Positions 55,470 through 64,000 of a DNA stretch of 64,000 nucleotides are shown here, piece after piece. The stretch is from Paraclostridium dentum. GTDB taxonomy: Bacteria > Bacillota > Clostridia > Peptostreptococcales > Peptostreptococcaceae. The number at the start of each line of letters is the position of its first letter. Position 1 is the first letter of the stretch. Made by a program: the position numbers and the translations under genes. Location of the stretch: NCBI RefSeq assembly GCF_012922555.1, contig NZ_WIPK01000006.1, positions 1-64,000 of the forward strand, written 5' to 3'. A model generated the notes under the pieces. The model made no database searches. It saw only the letters and a program-made list of their open reading frames with translations, and was not told the DNA's origin.

Positions 55470-56588
55470 TTGAATAACACCAAAAAAACAATATTGATTC
55501 TTACCGCTCAATTTGGAGCCGGACATATAAGTGCAGCTAATGCTATTAAAGAATATATACTTGAAGAACAGCCTTCATATAAAGTTGTTATACAAAACTT
55601 TATAAGTGCAAGTGTTCCAAAAATGAATAAGCCACTTGTTAAGCTTTATGAAGCTAATACAAAATATACTCCTGGACTATACAATTATTATTACTATTTA
55701 AAAAAATCATTTGACTCTAGACATGATATAGCTTATAAAATGTATACTCCAAAATTATCCCAGTATATAATGGAAACTAATCCAGATCTTATAATTTCAA
55801 CGTTTCCTATGGCTTGCACTTGTGTTGATTATTTTAAAACTAAAAATCCTGAGTTCAAGGTTCCAACTATTACAGTAGTTACTGACGTTGTCGATAGTCT
55901 TGAATGGATTTATCCAACTACTAATATGTATTTTGTAGCTTCTCATGAGATAAAAAATAGATACGTTCAAAAAGGCATAAATCCTAATATAGTTAAAGTA
56001 ACTGGGGTTCCTGTAAAAAAAGAATTTGAGCATAACTCAGAACAAAATTCATCTCAAAAACATAAGCTACTTATAGTTGGTGGTGGTAGAGGTTTATTTG
56101 ATATGGAAGATGATTTTTTTTACTACATAGATGATTTATTAGACTTAAATGGAGATGCATTAGAAGTCACTATAGTGTGTGGTAAAAATCAAAAACTTTA
56201 TGATAAATTAACAGAAAAAAAACCTCTTAAAAACATTAATGTTTTAGGATTCGTAACAAATATGCCATGTCTATTGAAAGAACATACATTATTGATAACA
56301 AAACCTGGTGGTGCAACTTTATTTGAAGCTATAAAAAGTGAAATTCCAGTAGTTGTCATGCTTCCTAAAGTTGGACAAGAGATAGAAAATGCCCGATTTA
56401 TAATAGATAAAGGTATCGGCATTGTATATAACGATGAAGATGACTTAAAAAACTTATTAGATGCTTTAGTTGATAAAAGATTAAATGATCGAATAAACTT
56501 CATGGTAGACAATATAATTAATTTTAAAAATTCTATAGATTATAATAAAATTGCATCTTTTGTTACACAATTAATAGGGACTTTATAA
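55470..56588 (+). CDS. Diacylglycerol glycosyltransferase (MGDG synthase/UgtP family)
   Basis: A 372-residue GT28-fold enzyme likely making glycolipids or lipoteichoic-acid anchors by adding hexose to diacylglycerol. The N-terminal MGDG_synth motif LTAQFGAGHISAANAI and the donor-site VTVVTDVVDSLEW precede the C-terminal UDP-sugar domain with KPGGATLFEAIKSEIPVVVMLPKVGQE. Start is TTG 55470 with GAGGTG. Sugar, linkage and processivity cannot be told from sequence. It is divergent from the YjiH-like gene. Confidence 0.9.
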   Translation: MNNTKKTILILTAQFGAGHISAANAIKEYILEEQPSYKVVIQNFISASVPKMNKPLVKLYEANTKYTPGLYNYYYYLKKSFDSRHDIAYKMYTPKLSQYIMETNPDLIISTFPMACTCVDYFKTKNPEFKVPTITVVTDVVDSLEWIYPTTNMYFVASHEIKNRYVQKGINPNIVKVTGVPVKKEFEHNSEQNSSQKHKLLIVGGGRGLFDMEDDFFYYIDDLLDLNGDALEVTIVCGKNQKLYDKLTEKKPLKNINVLGFVTNMPCLLKEHTLLITKPGGATLFEAIKSEIPVVVMLPKVGQEIENARFIIDKGIGIVYNDEDDLKNLLDALVDKRLNDRINFMVDNIINFKNSIDYNKIASFVTQLIGTL

Positions 56589-56597
56589 AATAGTCCC

Positions 56598-57284
56598 TTA
56601 TTTATTAATATTTTTATATTTATTAATATTTATTATCTTTGATTCATTTGTAACAAATTTAATATTTTTTATATTACTTTTAGTTAATATATATTTTGTG
56701 TTCTTTATAAATTTAGAAATTAGCACAGCTTCTCCAATAAAAAATATAATACATATTGAAGCTTCAATGTTTAAATTATTCAAATATCCTGTTTTTCCTA
56801 AGCTAAATACTGAATGAGATTTTACTAAAATTAATATTAATATATGGATAATTACAATTGATGTAAGCTTATAAAATTCTTTATATAAGTTATTTTTTTT
56901 GATTGAGTTAATGACTTGAATTTGGCTGAAATTAAGGATTTTCAATATATCTATGTATATCTGTTTAAATATGTTCCTATCTACTAAGTTTAATATCACT
57001 ATAACTATAGAAGCAATTATTAAACAATATATATTATATATATATATATGATAAGGCTCATTTAATCCTATCTTTAAAGATTGCATAAAGGTGTATCCAA
57101 TTGAAAAAAACAAACCTGAAAAATTAAACCTAAACTGATTATATTTAATGATCATAGAGTATGCAATTAAAATCATAGTAGTCGTCATAAGAGAATATAT
57201 TTTAGATTCTCCTTTAAATATAGAAAAGAGAACAATCGGAGCAATAAAATATACCAAGGCATCTCCTATAAGCCTTTTTTTCAT
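56598..57284 (-). CDS. Six-helix membrane protein, unknown
   Basis: A 228-residue, Ile/Asn/Lys-rich membrane protein. Hydrophobic segments lie near residues 8-25, 33-45, 55-72, 80-103, 145-168 and 175-195. A basic loop (105-140) and a basic Asn-rich tail (200-228) are probably cytoplasmic. I see no family motif. ATG follows GGAGGT. It is convergent with the glycosyltransferase, ten bases apart and without a clear terminator between them. Confidence 0.72.
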   Translation of the reverse strand: MKKRLIGDALVYFIAPIVLFSIFKGESKIYSLMTTTMILIAYSMIIKYNQFRFNFSGLFFSIGYTFMQSLKIGLNEPYHIYIYNIYCLIIASIVIVILNLVDRNIFKQIYIDILKILNFSQIQVINSIKKNNLYKEFYKLTSIVIIHILILILVKSHSVFSLGKTGYLNNLNIEASICIIFFIGEAVLISKFIKNTKYILTKSNIKNIKFVTNESKIININKYKNINK

Positions 57285-57396
57285 AAATCCACCTCCATTT
57301 TATTGAATATTTCAAATCTTCCTATAATTTTTCTCTATATAAAATAAATTCTATTAAACTACTTTTTTTCCTCCTTTTCCATAGTTTTTATTCACA

Positions 57397-57463
57397 AAAA
57401 TAAAGACTATCTAACGAAAGTTATATGGATCATATTACTTTACCTAGATAGCCTTTATTTTTT
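57397..57463 (-). terminator. Compound terminator of the antiporter gene
   Basis: Outer arms AATAAAG-A-CTATCTA / TAGATAG-C-CTTTATT with one mismatch, plus an inner stem AAAGTTATATG / CATATTACTTT. A T-run follows on the minus strand, at the stop of 57462. Like the element at 52845 it is larger than usual. Confidence 0.75.
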
Positions 57464-58730
57464 ATGCTACTTTTTCAGTTTTAGAATTTTCATTTTTATC
57501 ATCTTCTAATAAACCTAATTTTTTAGCTAATATCTTTGTAGTACTAGCTTGTACTATTAATGTTATTAAAATTGTCATAAATACAACTGATGAAATTATT
57601 TGATAACCTGGAAGTTGCATAGATACAATTATTCCTGATAGAGCCGCTGGTATAACCCCTGTTTCTCTTACCCACATCATAAACAACTTATCTTTAAAAT
57701 TCCATTTAGCTTGTCTATCAAATAATGTACATATTAAAACTACTAATGGTCTTGCTACAAACATTAAAACTAAAACTACTAATAGTGAAGGTAACCAATA
57801 TTGTGCTAGTGCAGATAGGTCTACATGAGTTCCTAAGACTATAAATATAGCCATTCTACATAATGCTCCTACACTCTCTCTAAAACAATGTTCTGCATGA
57901 AAATCAATATCTGGTACCCATAGTCCGAATAATTTTCTATTTCCTGCTATAAGTCCTGCTATAAATACAGCCATATATCCACTTCCATGTAACTTAGTAG
58001 CTATTTCATAAGCTAATGCAACCTTTAAAACAGAAATTATTGGTGCATATGAGTGGAATACACCCCATTTTTTGTCTGACACTAAAAGTGAAAATAATAA
58101 ACCTATAACAACTCCAACTGCTAATCCTACTACTACTGAAATTAATAATTCCTTTGCACTTTCACCAAGTGAAAATGATCCTGATGTTATAACTGCTAAT
58201 AAAGTACTTACTAATATTGCTCCTACTGCATCATTAAATGCTGATTCGCTTACTACTGTTTGCTTAATTTTATCTTTTATTGCAACTTGCTTAAATACTG
58301 GTATAAGTGCTGCTGGATCTGTAGATGCTATGACTGCACCTATAAGTAAAGCCGTCATAATTGATACTGGGAAAATTTTGCTAGTTGCAAATCCAACTAC
58401 AACTGTAGATATTACAACTCCTAAAGTTGCAAGTAAACCTACACTAATTTTAACTTTATTTAAAACTTTTAAATTTATCTCTCTACCGCCTTCATATAAT
58501 ATAAATGCCGATCCGAAAGTCAGTATAAGATTATTTTCTATTGGAAAAGCTTCTATACTTATTATATTTAAAACAGCTGGTCCTATTATTATTCCTGCTA
58601 TTAAATATAAAATTACATCGGGTAATTTTAGTATTTCACTTAATTTACCTAATACTATACCTGTTACTACTACTACTGAAAATATAAACAATAGATTGTT
58701 GGTAGCAATTGCCTCCATTGTATTTTCCAT
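57462..58730 (-). CDS. CPA1-type cation/proton antiporter
   Basis: A 422-residue membrane protein of the NhaP/CPA1 family, exchanging Na+ or K+ for H+. ATG 58730 has GGGGTG, and the frame extends upstream to 58787 without a site. Twelve to thirteen helices are predicted. The transport-site region is GAVIASTDPAALIPVFKQ with ESAFNDAVGAI, which holds the ND pair. KCH/TrkA regulatory domains are absent. It is a single-gene unit that ends at the compound terminator. Confidence 0.93.
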   Translation of the reverse strand: MENTMEAIATNNLLFIFSVVVVTGIVLGKLSEILKLPDVILYLIAGIIIGPAVLNIISIEAFPIENNLILTFGSAFILYEGGREINLKVLNKVKISVGLLATLGVVISTVVVGFATSKIFPVSIMTALLIGAVIASTDPAALIPVFKQVAIKDKIKQTVVSESAFNDAVGAILVSTLLAVITSGSFSLGESAKELLISVVVGLAVGVVIGLLFSLLVSDKKWGVFHSYAPIISVLKVALAYEIATKLHGSGYMAVFIAGLIAGNRKLFGLWVPDIDFHAEHCFRESVGALCRMAIFIVLGTHVDLSALAQYWLPSLLVVLVLMFVARPLVVLICTLFDRQAKWNFKDKLFMMWVRETGVIPAALSGIIVSMQLPGYQIISSVVFMTILITLIVQASTTKILAKKLGLLEDDKNENSKTEKVA

Positions 58731-59022
58731 ACTGTTCACCCCATTCTTTCCATTAATTAGATTTCTAACTGTTTTCTTATCAAACAATTAATAATTATAG
58801 TACTCTTGAAATATAAAGTCAATTACTTAATAATTTTTCATTATATTTCAAAAACTCAAACAATTACCTTCAAAACATTTTTATTTTAATTTTTATTGAA
58901 TAATTGGTATTACTAATTTCAAGAATAAAATAAATTCACTAAAATTCTTTCTTTATTAAATCAAACAATAAAAAAGCTTATATAATAAACTTTTAATTTT
59001 TTATCATATAAGCTTTTAATTT
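58731..59022. other. Intergenic region with antiporter promoter and M23 terminator
   Basis: About 290 AT-rich bases without a gene. The right end is a hairpin (58971-59013) after the M23 peptidase stop. No convincing promoter for the antiporter is visible. Confidence 0.4.
58971..59013 (-). terminator. Terminator of the M23 peptidase gene
   Basis: AAAAGCTTATAT / ATATAAGCTTTT perfect arms around a loop of about 19 bases, with a T-run on the minus strand. Confidence 0.8.
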
Positions 59023-59817
59023 TTATTTAGAAGTTATATCTAAAGGATTTTTTAACTCTCCATTTATCGTTACTTCAAAATGAACATGATTACCTGTTGA
59101 TCGTCCTGTTGAACCTACCTTAGCAATAGGTTGCCCTTTATATACTAAATCACCCTCGTTGACTATGTTCTGACTATTATGTCCATATATAGAAGTTTTT
59201 CCATCAAAATGTTTTATAGCCACTACATTTCCATATCCATTTTGAATACCTGAAAAACTTACAACCCCATAGTCAGTAGCTAATACTTCAGTCCCATAAT
59301 CAGCAGGTATATCTACACCCTTATGAAGTTTTCTTTCTTTAGTTATAGGATGAATTCTATAACCAAAAGGTGAACTCAACTCTGTAAATCCTGGCACAGG
59401 CCAAGATCCATAATTTACTTTTCCATTCATTTCATTTTTTAAATTATTTTCTTGATTTTCTAAATTTTTAATTTGATTATTTAAAGGTAATTTCGAATCC
59501 TCTAAAGCTTTTATTTCTGACTCTACAGAATTTTTTAATAAATCTTTATTGTCTTTTAAGCTCTTTTCATCATCAACAAAGTTTAATTGAACAACTTCTA
59601 CATCACTAGATTCTTTTTGAATTAACTTTTTTTCTTCTATAGATTTATCTATATCTGAAATTTTTTCATTGATATTTCTTTGTTCAATTTTTAAGTTGTA
59701 TATATCTTTTACAATTTGTTCACCTGATGAATTTTCAGTTTCTGCTCCATATATATTAAGTGTACTCATAGTCGTTATTAAACCTACAGCCATTAATATT
59801 TTAAAACTCTTAATCAT
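59023..59817 (-). CDS. Exported M23 (LytM-like) peptidoglycan endopeptidase
   Basis: A 264-residue protein with a signal peptide (about residues 1-24, cleaved after GA). A long coiled coil (about 35-130) is followed by the LytM domain. Zinc motifs are visible as HKGVDIPADYGT, the GH in YGHNSQN and HVHFEV. Domain order coiled coil-LytM is that of EnvC/septal or sporulation activators as well as active lytic enzymes. The metal ligands are intact, so activity is expected. ATG follows GGAGG. Confidence 0.93.
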   Translation of the reverse strand: MIKSFKILMAVGLITTMSTLNIYGAETENSSGEQIVKDIYNLKIEQRNINEKISDIDKSIEEKKLIQKESSDVEVVQLNFVDDEKSLKDNKDLLKNSVESEIKALEDSKLPLNNQIKNLENQENNLKNEMNGKVNYGSWPVPGFTELSSPFGYRIHPITKERKLHKGVDIPADYGTEVLATDYGVVSFSGIQNGYGNVVAIKHFDGKTSIYGHNSQNIVNEGDLVYKGQPIAKVGSTGRSTGNHVHFEVTINGELKNPLDITSK

Positions 59818-59979
59818 ACTTTTTCCTCCTTCTTAATAACTATTTCTTAATATAGACAAGTTAAATATAAATTATTCAAAATTTAACTTAATATCAATCA
59901 CAATGGACAATCAAACTTAATAAAATAATATAAACTATTTGTTTAAACCTATTAATTTATTTAAAAAGGGGAAGATAAT

Positions 59980-60360
59980 ATGATTAAAAATCAAGAGGTT
60001 ATCTTTGGAATTATATCTGCTATATTCATAATAATATATTCTGCATCATACATACTTTCTGATATATATTTGATAGTGAACTCTAGAACTTTAAAATCAA
60101 ATATAAATAAAGTACTCCCTACTCTTAGCAAACTAAATACACCTTCACTAATACTATCACTTGCATGTTTAATACCTCATATTTATACATTAAAAGCTAA
60201 TTTTTCTATATTTGATAGTAGTTCTATGTTATTATTTGTATTGTTTATGGCAACTTGCACAAAGTTAAATTTTTTAAATAAATTAAAAATAAAACAATAC
60301 TCATCTATAATTGCTTATTTATTAATAGTAAGTTTATCTGTTCATATATTTTTCAGATAA
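59980..60360 (+). CDS. Small membrane protein, unknown
   Basis: A 126-residue protein with four hydrophobic segments (about residues 8-28, 52-68, 80-95 and 105-124) separated by short polar loops. The residues Lys, Ser and Asn dominate the loops. No motif recognised. ATG follows AAAGGGGAAG. Monocistronic, with terminator at 60379-60409. Confidence 0.72.
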   Translation: MIKNQEVIFGIISAIFIIIYSASYILSDIYLIVNSRTLKSNINKVLPTLSKLNTPSLILSLACLIPHIYTLKANFSIFDSSSMLLFVLFMATCTKLNFLNKLKIKQYSSIIAYLLIVSLSVHIFFR

Positions 60361-60378
60361 AAAGTTCATTCAATATAC

Positions 60379-60409
60379 CAAAAGGGATTAAGCTTTGCTT
60401 AATCCCTTT
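60379..60409 (+). terminator. Terminator of the small membrane protein gene
   Basis: AAAGGGATTAAGC / GCTTAATCCCTTT arms with a TTT loop. Confidence 0.82.
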
Positions 60410-60463
60410 CTAAATTCTAAATAAAAGTAGTTTTCTATAATTTTTTATCTAGTATAAAAACAA

Positions 60464-62362
60464 TTAAAATATGTTTTTTTGATATTGAATATATTTTTGT
60501 TGAACTTCTTTCATTTTCTTTTTCATTTCTATTTGAAGATTTGATGCTGTTTCATAATCTTCAATTTCTATAGAATCTTTTATTCTTGTAAATAACGACT
60601 TTTTATTCATTGTATCTTTCATTAAATAATGTTTTATATAGTTTATCTCTTCCCATAACACTTCATCTAAAACGTCCATATCATCATTTATATGTAATTT
60701 TTTTAAACTTCTTATTATATCTATATTATCTTGTATAATTCTATTTTTAAGCTCTTTTTTCCATTTATCTATAGCCCCTACTTTAAATGAATCTATTATT
60801 TTATCTGAAAATACATTTCCTTGAGTTAATGATTCTAACTTATAGCTTTGAGTTTCTAAGTTTTTCATATTCTCATATACAGTAGCTGGAGGAGTTGAAA
60901 ATCTTTGATTTCTTTCTTCTTCTTCATAATCTTCAAAAACATCATTTTCGTCTCTATAGGCTCTGTTTTTTTCTAGATAAAAACTATTTTCGCCTATATC
61001 TTTTGATAGTTCCTTCTCTAATTCCTTTGTACCTAATTTACTCTCAGCAACAGCCTTTATTCCATGAATTATAGTTTGGTATGCTCCAGCTATAACTAAA
61101 TAAGTATTAGATAATGGATTTGGAGATCTAAGCTCAAATCTTGTAGCTAAAGGACTATTAAGATCTCTTATAAGTCCAACTAATATAGATCTATTTCTTG
61201 ATGGAAGTTCGTAAGAGTGCCCAACTGATGTAACTATACAAACAGGTGCTTCAAAACCTGGAACTAATCTATTGAATCCATCATTAGACGAAGTAACGAA
61301 TGGATTTAGTACCTCATAGTTTCTAAGTATTCCCATTAAAGCTCCATATCCAAACTTTGTAGTATAATCATTTTTCATATCTTCTGGTGAAAATAAATTG
61401 ACTATCTTTCCATTCTTAAGCTTTGCACTAATTCCAAAGTGAGTGTGTTCTCCACTTCCTGCAACACTATCTAAAGGCTTAGCTTTAAAAGTTACTTCTA
61501 AACCACTCCTACAAAAAACGTCTTCTATAACTTCTCTAGCCAATAATTCATTATCCGCACATTGAAGTGGTGTTGAATATTTCCAGTCTATTTCCAATTG
61601 TTCCATTGCATGGTTAGTTTTTCCATCTATACTAATAGAGCTTGTTATTCCTCCAACCTCTTTATGACCCATTTCTGGTTCTACCCCTAAATTTTGAAGT
61701 ATTATTAGACTATTTTCTAGACAAGTTCTTATAATTCCTTTTGTTCTTTTCCAATACTGTTCTTTTAAACTTTGAGATACATGAAGAGCTTCTATATCAG
61801 CTTTATCTTCCGGTGTGTTTACCCAAAATTCTAGTTCTGTTGCAGCAGTTAGATTTATACTTTCTATTTCATCTATGCTACTTATTCCTAGACCTTCAAG
61901 CATATGTGGCTGTTGTGATATTATGTTCATTATAACTTCTTTTGTGTATTCTTCTGACTTTTTTAAAATCCCTCTAGAGCAAACTCTTTTTCCTTCATGT
62001 AATAAAAATGCTGGTATTTTTAAAGTTCCTATCGGTAAGTTGCACTTATTACACATATTTTCCATATTATAATCTATATACCAAATAGCATCATTATCTG
62101 GCATTAAATCAACTTTTGCATTGTTTAATGTTGCTATATTGTATAATTCAACACTAGAACCATCAGTTTGTATCCCTGAATTTAAAAATCCTGTAATATC
62201 ATCTAGAAAAAGTTCTATAGGTATTTTTTCATCTATAGCATTTCCACCTAGATCAACTCCCATCAGAGATACAAATTTTATATTTTCATGTTGAGACAAT
62301 AGTTCCTTTAAATCTTTTTCATTGTGACTATGTTTTTCAATAACATATAATAAAGATTGCAT
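60464..62362 (-). CDS. Large glutamine synthetase (clostridial GlnA type)
   Basis: A 632-residue glutamine synthetase, ATP-dependent ammonium assimilation. ATG 62362 follows GGGGGAT. The beta-grasp part has SLMGVDLGGNAIDEKIPI. The catalytic domain includes the ELEFW metal region, EMGHKEVGG, GSGEHTHFGIS, the substrate loop NRLVPGFEAPVC and the ELRSPNPLSNTYLV strand. An acidic insert and a C-terminal helical extension after about residue 440 are larger than in class I enzymes (about 450 residues). It is probably of the family found in Clostridioides; class III (about 700) is distinct. Repeats upstream may be regulatory (62397-62489). Confidence 0.9.
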   Translation of the reverse strand: MQSLLYVIEKHSHNEKDLKELLSQHENIKFVSLMGVDLGGNAIDEKIPIELFLDDITGFLNSGIQTDGSSVELYNIATLNNAKVDLMPDNDAIWYIDYNMENMCNKCNLPIGTLKIPAFLLHEGKRVCSRGILKKSEEYTKEVIMNIISQQPHMLEGLGISSIDEIESINLTAATELEFWVNTPEDKADIEALHVSQSLKEQYWKRTKGIIRTCLENSLIILQNLGVEPEMGHKEVGGITSSISIDGKTNHAMEQLEIDWKYSTPLQCADNELLAREVIEDVFCRSGLEVTFKAKPLDSVAGSGEHTHFGISAKLKNGKIVNLFSPEDMKNDYTTKFGYGALMGILRNYEVLNPFVTSSNDGFNRLVPGFEAPVCIVTSVGHSYELPSRNRSILVGLIRDLNSPLATRFELRSPNPLSNTYLVIAGAYQTIIHGIKAVAESKLGTKELEKELSKDIGENSFYLEKNRAYRDENDVFEDYEEEERNQRFSTPPATVYENMKNLETQSYKLESLTQGNVFSDKIIDSFKVGAIDKWKKELKNRIIQDNIDIIRSLKKLHINDDMDVLDEVLWEEINYIKHYLMKDTMNKKSLFTRIKDSIEIEDYETASNLQIEMKKKMKEVQQKYIQYQKNIF

Positions 62363-62396
62363 TTTTATCCCCCAATTCACTGATTTTATTTTATGA

Positions 62397-62489
62397 TTTG
62401 CAATTTATAATGTTTTTCAGAATAAAACACTTTTAATTCGCAATATAATTTATATTATTATAATATATTTGTATTTTGTTCGCAATATA
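62397..62489. repeat. Three regularly spaced 11-bp repeats upstream of glutamine synthetase
   Basis: TTTGCAATTTA (62397), TTCGCAATATA (62437) and TTCGCAATATA (62479) are 40 and 42 bp apart, about four helical turns. The last copy contains the reverse complement of a TTGCGA -35 box. Confidence 0.5.
62457..62485 (-). promoter_or_regulatory. Likely promoter of glutamine synthetase
   Basis: Minus strand TTGCGA (62485-62480), 17 bp and TATAAT (62462-62457). The -35 lies inside the third TTCGCAATATA repeat, so a regulator could block or recruit polymerase there. Confidence 0.5.
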
Positions 62490-62586
62490 TTTAATTTTTT
62501 AAATTTACTTAAAAATCCTGTGTATGATTTTTTTTTTACATAGGGTATACTAAATTAATAACCAAAAATTTTTAGGAGAGATTCGT

Positions 62587-63426
62587 ATGGAATATATAGT
62601 TTTCGATTTAGAATTTAATCAGGGATTTGATAAAGAAAATAACAAAACATTTTCTAATGAACAATGCCCTTTTGAAATAATACAAATAGGAGCTATAAAA
62701 CTTGATGCTAATTTTAATATAATCGACAAATTTAGTAGTTTTGTAAAACCCAATATATATAAAACCATCCATCCATTCGTTGGAAAAATGACTCATATAA
62801 CATTGGACAAAGTAAAAGATGCACCTTCTTTTTCAAACGTATATAAGGAATTTAGAAAGTTTATTTCTAGCAAGTCTAGTATAATGTGTGTTTGGGGTTC
62901 TGGAGATTTAAAGGAGTTATACAGAAATATAAATTATTACTCACTTCCTTCAAAAGGATTGCCCCAGTTATATATAAACGTTCAGCAGTATGCATCATCT
63001 TACTTTAATAATCCAACTGGCCAAAGTATCGGCCTTCAAAATGCTATACAAATTTTACAGCTTGAACAAGACAAAGCATACCACGATGCTTTAAACGATG
63101 CTTACTATACAGCTTTAGTTTTAAAAAATATCTACGATGAAAATATAGTTGCAGATACGTATGTATATACACCTGTTAAATCCAATAGAACTAGATCTAA
63201 ATCAGTTAAAAAGAAAGTTAACTACCTTGCTTTGTTTGAAGAATTTAAAAAGATACTAGGAAGAGATTTAACTTCAGATGATAAGAAACTTATAGATTTA
63301 GCTTATAAGATGGGGAAAACTAATCAGTTTTTAATAGATGATATACCAGCTCCAACACCTAAAGCTTCACCTAAATCTAGTAAGAAAAAATCAAAACATG
63401 GTTTTAAGTATAAAAAAAGAAGATAA
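62587..63426 (+). CDS. DEDDh 3'-5' exonuclease
   Basis: A 279-residue exonuclease with the epsilon-like (DnaQ/KapD/oligoribonuclease-like) fold. The active site is complete: FDLEFNQ (Asp7, Glu9), the second Asp in CVWGSGDLKEL and the terminal H-x-x-x-x-D in YHDALNDAYYTA. After about residue 185 a Lys/Arg-rich, helical C-terminal extension (KKKVNYLALFEEFKKILGRDL, then a basic tail KSSKKKSKHGFKYKKRR) may bind nucleic acid. KapD-type proteins act in sporulation control in Bacillus, but the substrate here is unknown. ATG follows GGAGAG. Confidence 0.9.
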   Translation: MEYIVFDLEFNQGFDKENNKTFSNEQCPFEIIQIGAIKLDANFNIIDKFSSFVKPNIYKTIHPFVGKMTHITLDKVKDAPSFSNVYKEFRKFISSKSSIMCVWGSGDLKELYRNINYYSLPSKGLPQLYINVQQYASSYFNNPTGQSIGLQNAIQILQLEQDKAYHDALNDAYYTALVLKNIYDENIVADTYVYTPVKSNRTRSKSVKKKVNYLALFEEFKKILGRDLTSDDKKLIDLAYKMGKTNQFLIDDIPAPTPKASPKSSKKKSKHGFKYKKRR

Positions 63427-63452
63427 GTCCTAATTTTAGGACTTATCTTTTT
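63421..63452. terminator. Terminator of the exonuclease gene
   Basis: GATAAGTCC / GGACTTATC arms and TTTTTT; it sits between convergent genes. Confidence 0.88.
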
Positions 63453-63461
63453 TATATATTT

Positions 63462-63788
63462 TTATGCATTCAAAAACAACATTTTTATATTTTCATATTG
63501 TGCAAACTCTACAACATCTATTGGTTTATCTTCATTTCTAAATTTGCTTTCTTTTCCTACATATACATTTACATTTCCAACTTGATTGTATACTTCATCT
63601 ATAATGTTTATAAAATCTTCACTTTTTAAGCTTTCTCCTTTAGACTTTATAAATACTACACTTTCATTATCTTCATTTCTAACTATAGACTCTATTCCAA
63701 ACAAAAGACTCTCTTCTTTTATATAAACAACTTCAGCTCCTAAAGCTATCCCTTTATTTACTTTTTCTTTAAGCTGTACTATATTCAT
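63462..63788 (-). CDS. Unrecognised small soluble protein
   Basis: A 108-residue protein. ATG 63788 has a GGAGGG site. It has alternating helices and strands with AEVVYIKEESLLFGIE, ESVVFIKSKGE, GNVNVYVGKES and a final hydrophobic ENIKMLFLNA. It contains no cysteine and no signal or membrane segment. A ferredoxin-like or ACT-like fold is suggested by strand order only. Single gene between exonuclease genes. Confidence 0.75.
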   Translation of the reverse strand: MNIVQLKEKVNKGIALGAEVVYIKEESLLFGIESIVRNEDNESVVFIKSKGESLKSEDFINIIDEVYNQVGNVNVYVGKESKFRNEDKPIDVVEFAQYENIKMLFLNA

Positions 63789-63848
63789 AATACCCTCCTT
63801 TATTTAACAGTTTATTAAATTATATTAAAGGTATTATGATTTTATGTT

Positions 63849-64000
63849 TTATTTTATTACTAACTCAACTGGACAATGATCAGAACCTAGTATTTCAGTA
63901 TGAATATCCGCTGATACAAGTCTATCTTTTAACTTATCAGATGCACAGAAATAATCAATTCTCCATCCAGCATTATTGTTTCTAGCATTAAATCTATATG
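63849..64000 (-). CDS. Exodeoxyribonuclease III (C-terminal end only)
   Basis: The last 50 residues of an AP endonuclease/exonuclease III of the EEP fold; the rest lies beyond the right edge. RNNNAGWRIDYF (the C-terminal base-flip region), followed by SADI, GSDHCPVEL and stop, is diagnostic. It repairs abasic sites in DNA. TAA is at 63849-63851. Confidence 0.9.
   Translation of the reverse strand, partial: YRFNARNNNAGWRIDYFCASDKLKDRLVSADIHTEILGSDHCPVELVIK

Overview
The window is AT-rich, low-GC Firmicute DNA from an anaerobic clostridium. Strong GGAGG-type ribosome binding sites, frequent TTG and GTG starts, [FeFe] hydrogenase, pyruvate formate-lyase and sporulation-like proteins all fit. 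Overall gene content suggests the Peptostreptococcaceae (Clostridioides/Paraclostridium/Romboutsia group). This is inferred from protein character; no rRNA is present to prove it and the species cannot be named. I saw no rRNA, tRNA, CRISPR array, complete insertion sequence or prophage. Nearly every transcription unit ends in a clear hairpin terminator.

Layout. 1-4.7 kb: a truncated chemoreceptor, two paralogous lipoproteins and an [FeFe] hydrogenase. 4.8-12.9 kb: the conserved rpsB-tsf / pyrH-frr-(small gene)-uppS-cdsA-dxr-rseP-ispG block, covering translation, lipid and isoprenoid synthesis and membrane proteolysis. 13.2-18.2 kb: an envelope block with a DacF-type carboxypeptidase, a pentapeptide-repeat potassium channel, a membrane-anchored pseudokinase and a VanW protein. 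18.3-19.4 kb: a probable SOS (LexA) promoter driving a 52-residue protein and an endonuclease/exonuclease/phosphatase-family protein, next to a promoter-operator-terminator unit that looks like a small RNA gene. 19.5-24.6 kb: an EamA transporter and a compact cluster of a rhodanese lipoprotein, two VTT membrane proteins, an HdrD/GlpC-like Fe-S protein and a CDP-alcohol phosphatidyltransferase. 24.7-32.3 kb: NCS2 purine permease, RidA, a GntR(YtrA)-controlled ABC transporter and CstA with a small partner.

32.4-47.8 kb: mixed housekeeping genes, including DUF975, YaaA, GerMN lipoprotein, glpK, pflB, SulP, DUF1858, TSCPD, a cytosolic parvulin, a CBS protein, an amidase, GNAT and YlbF. 47.9-52.7 kb: an M15 peptidase lipoprotein, a cysteine-rich probable spore-surface protein, a gene interrupted at an A9 run, and a PadR-DUF1700-DUF4097 operon. 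52.8-64 kb: a 137-bp compound hairpin, M42 peptidase, YjiH-like protein, glycolipid glycosyltransferase, cation/proton antiporter, M23 peptidase, a large glutamine synthetase, a DEDDh exonuclease and the 3' end of exonuclease III.

The features most worth following are the LexA-controlled pair and the neighbouring small-RNA candidate (18.3-19.4 kb), the pseudokinase, the VTT/Fe-S/rhodanese/phosphatidyltransferase cluster, the poly-A frameshift gene, the heptad-spaced cysteine-rich protein and the compound hairpin. Functions given for unfamiliar proteins are inferences from motifs and neighbours only.
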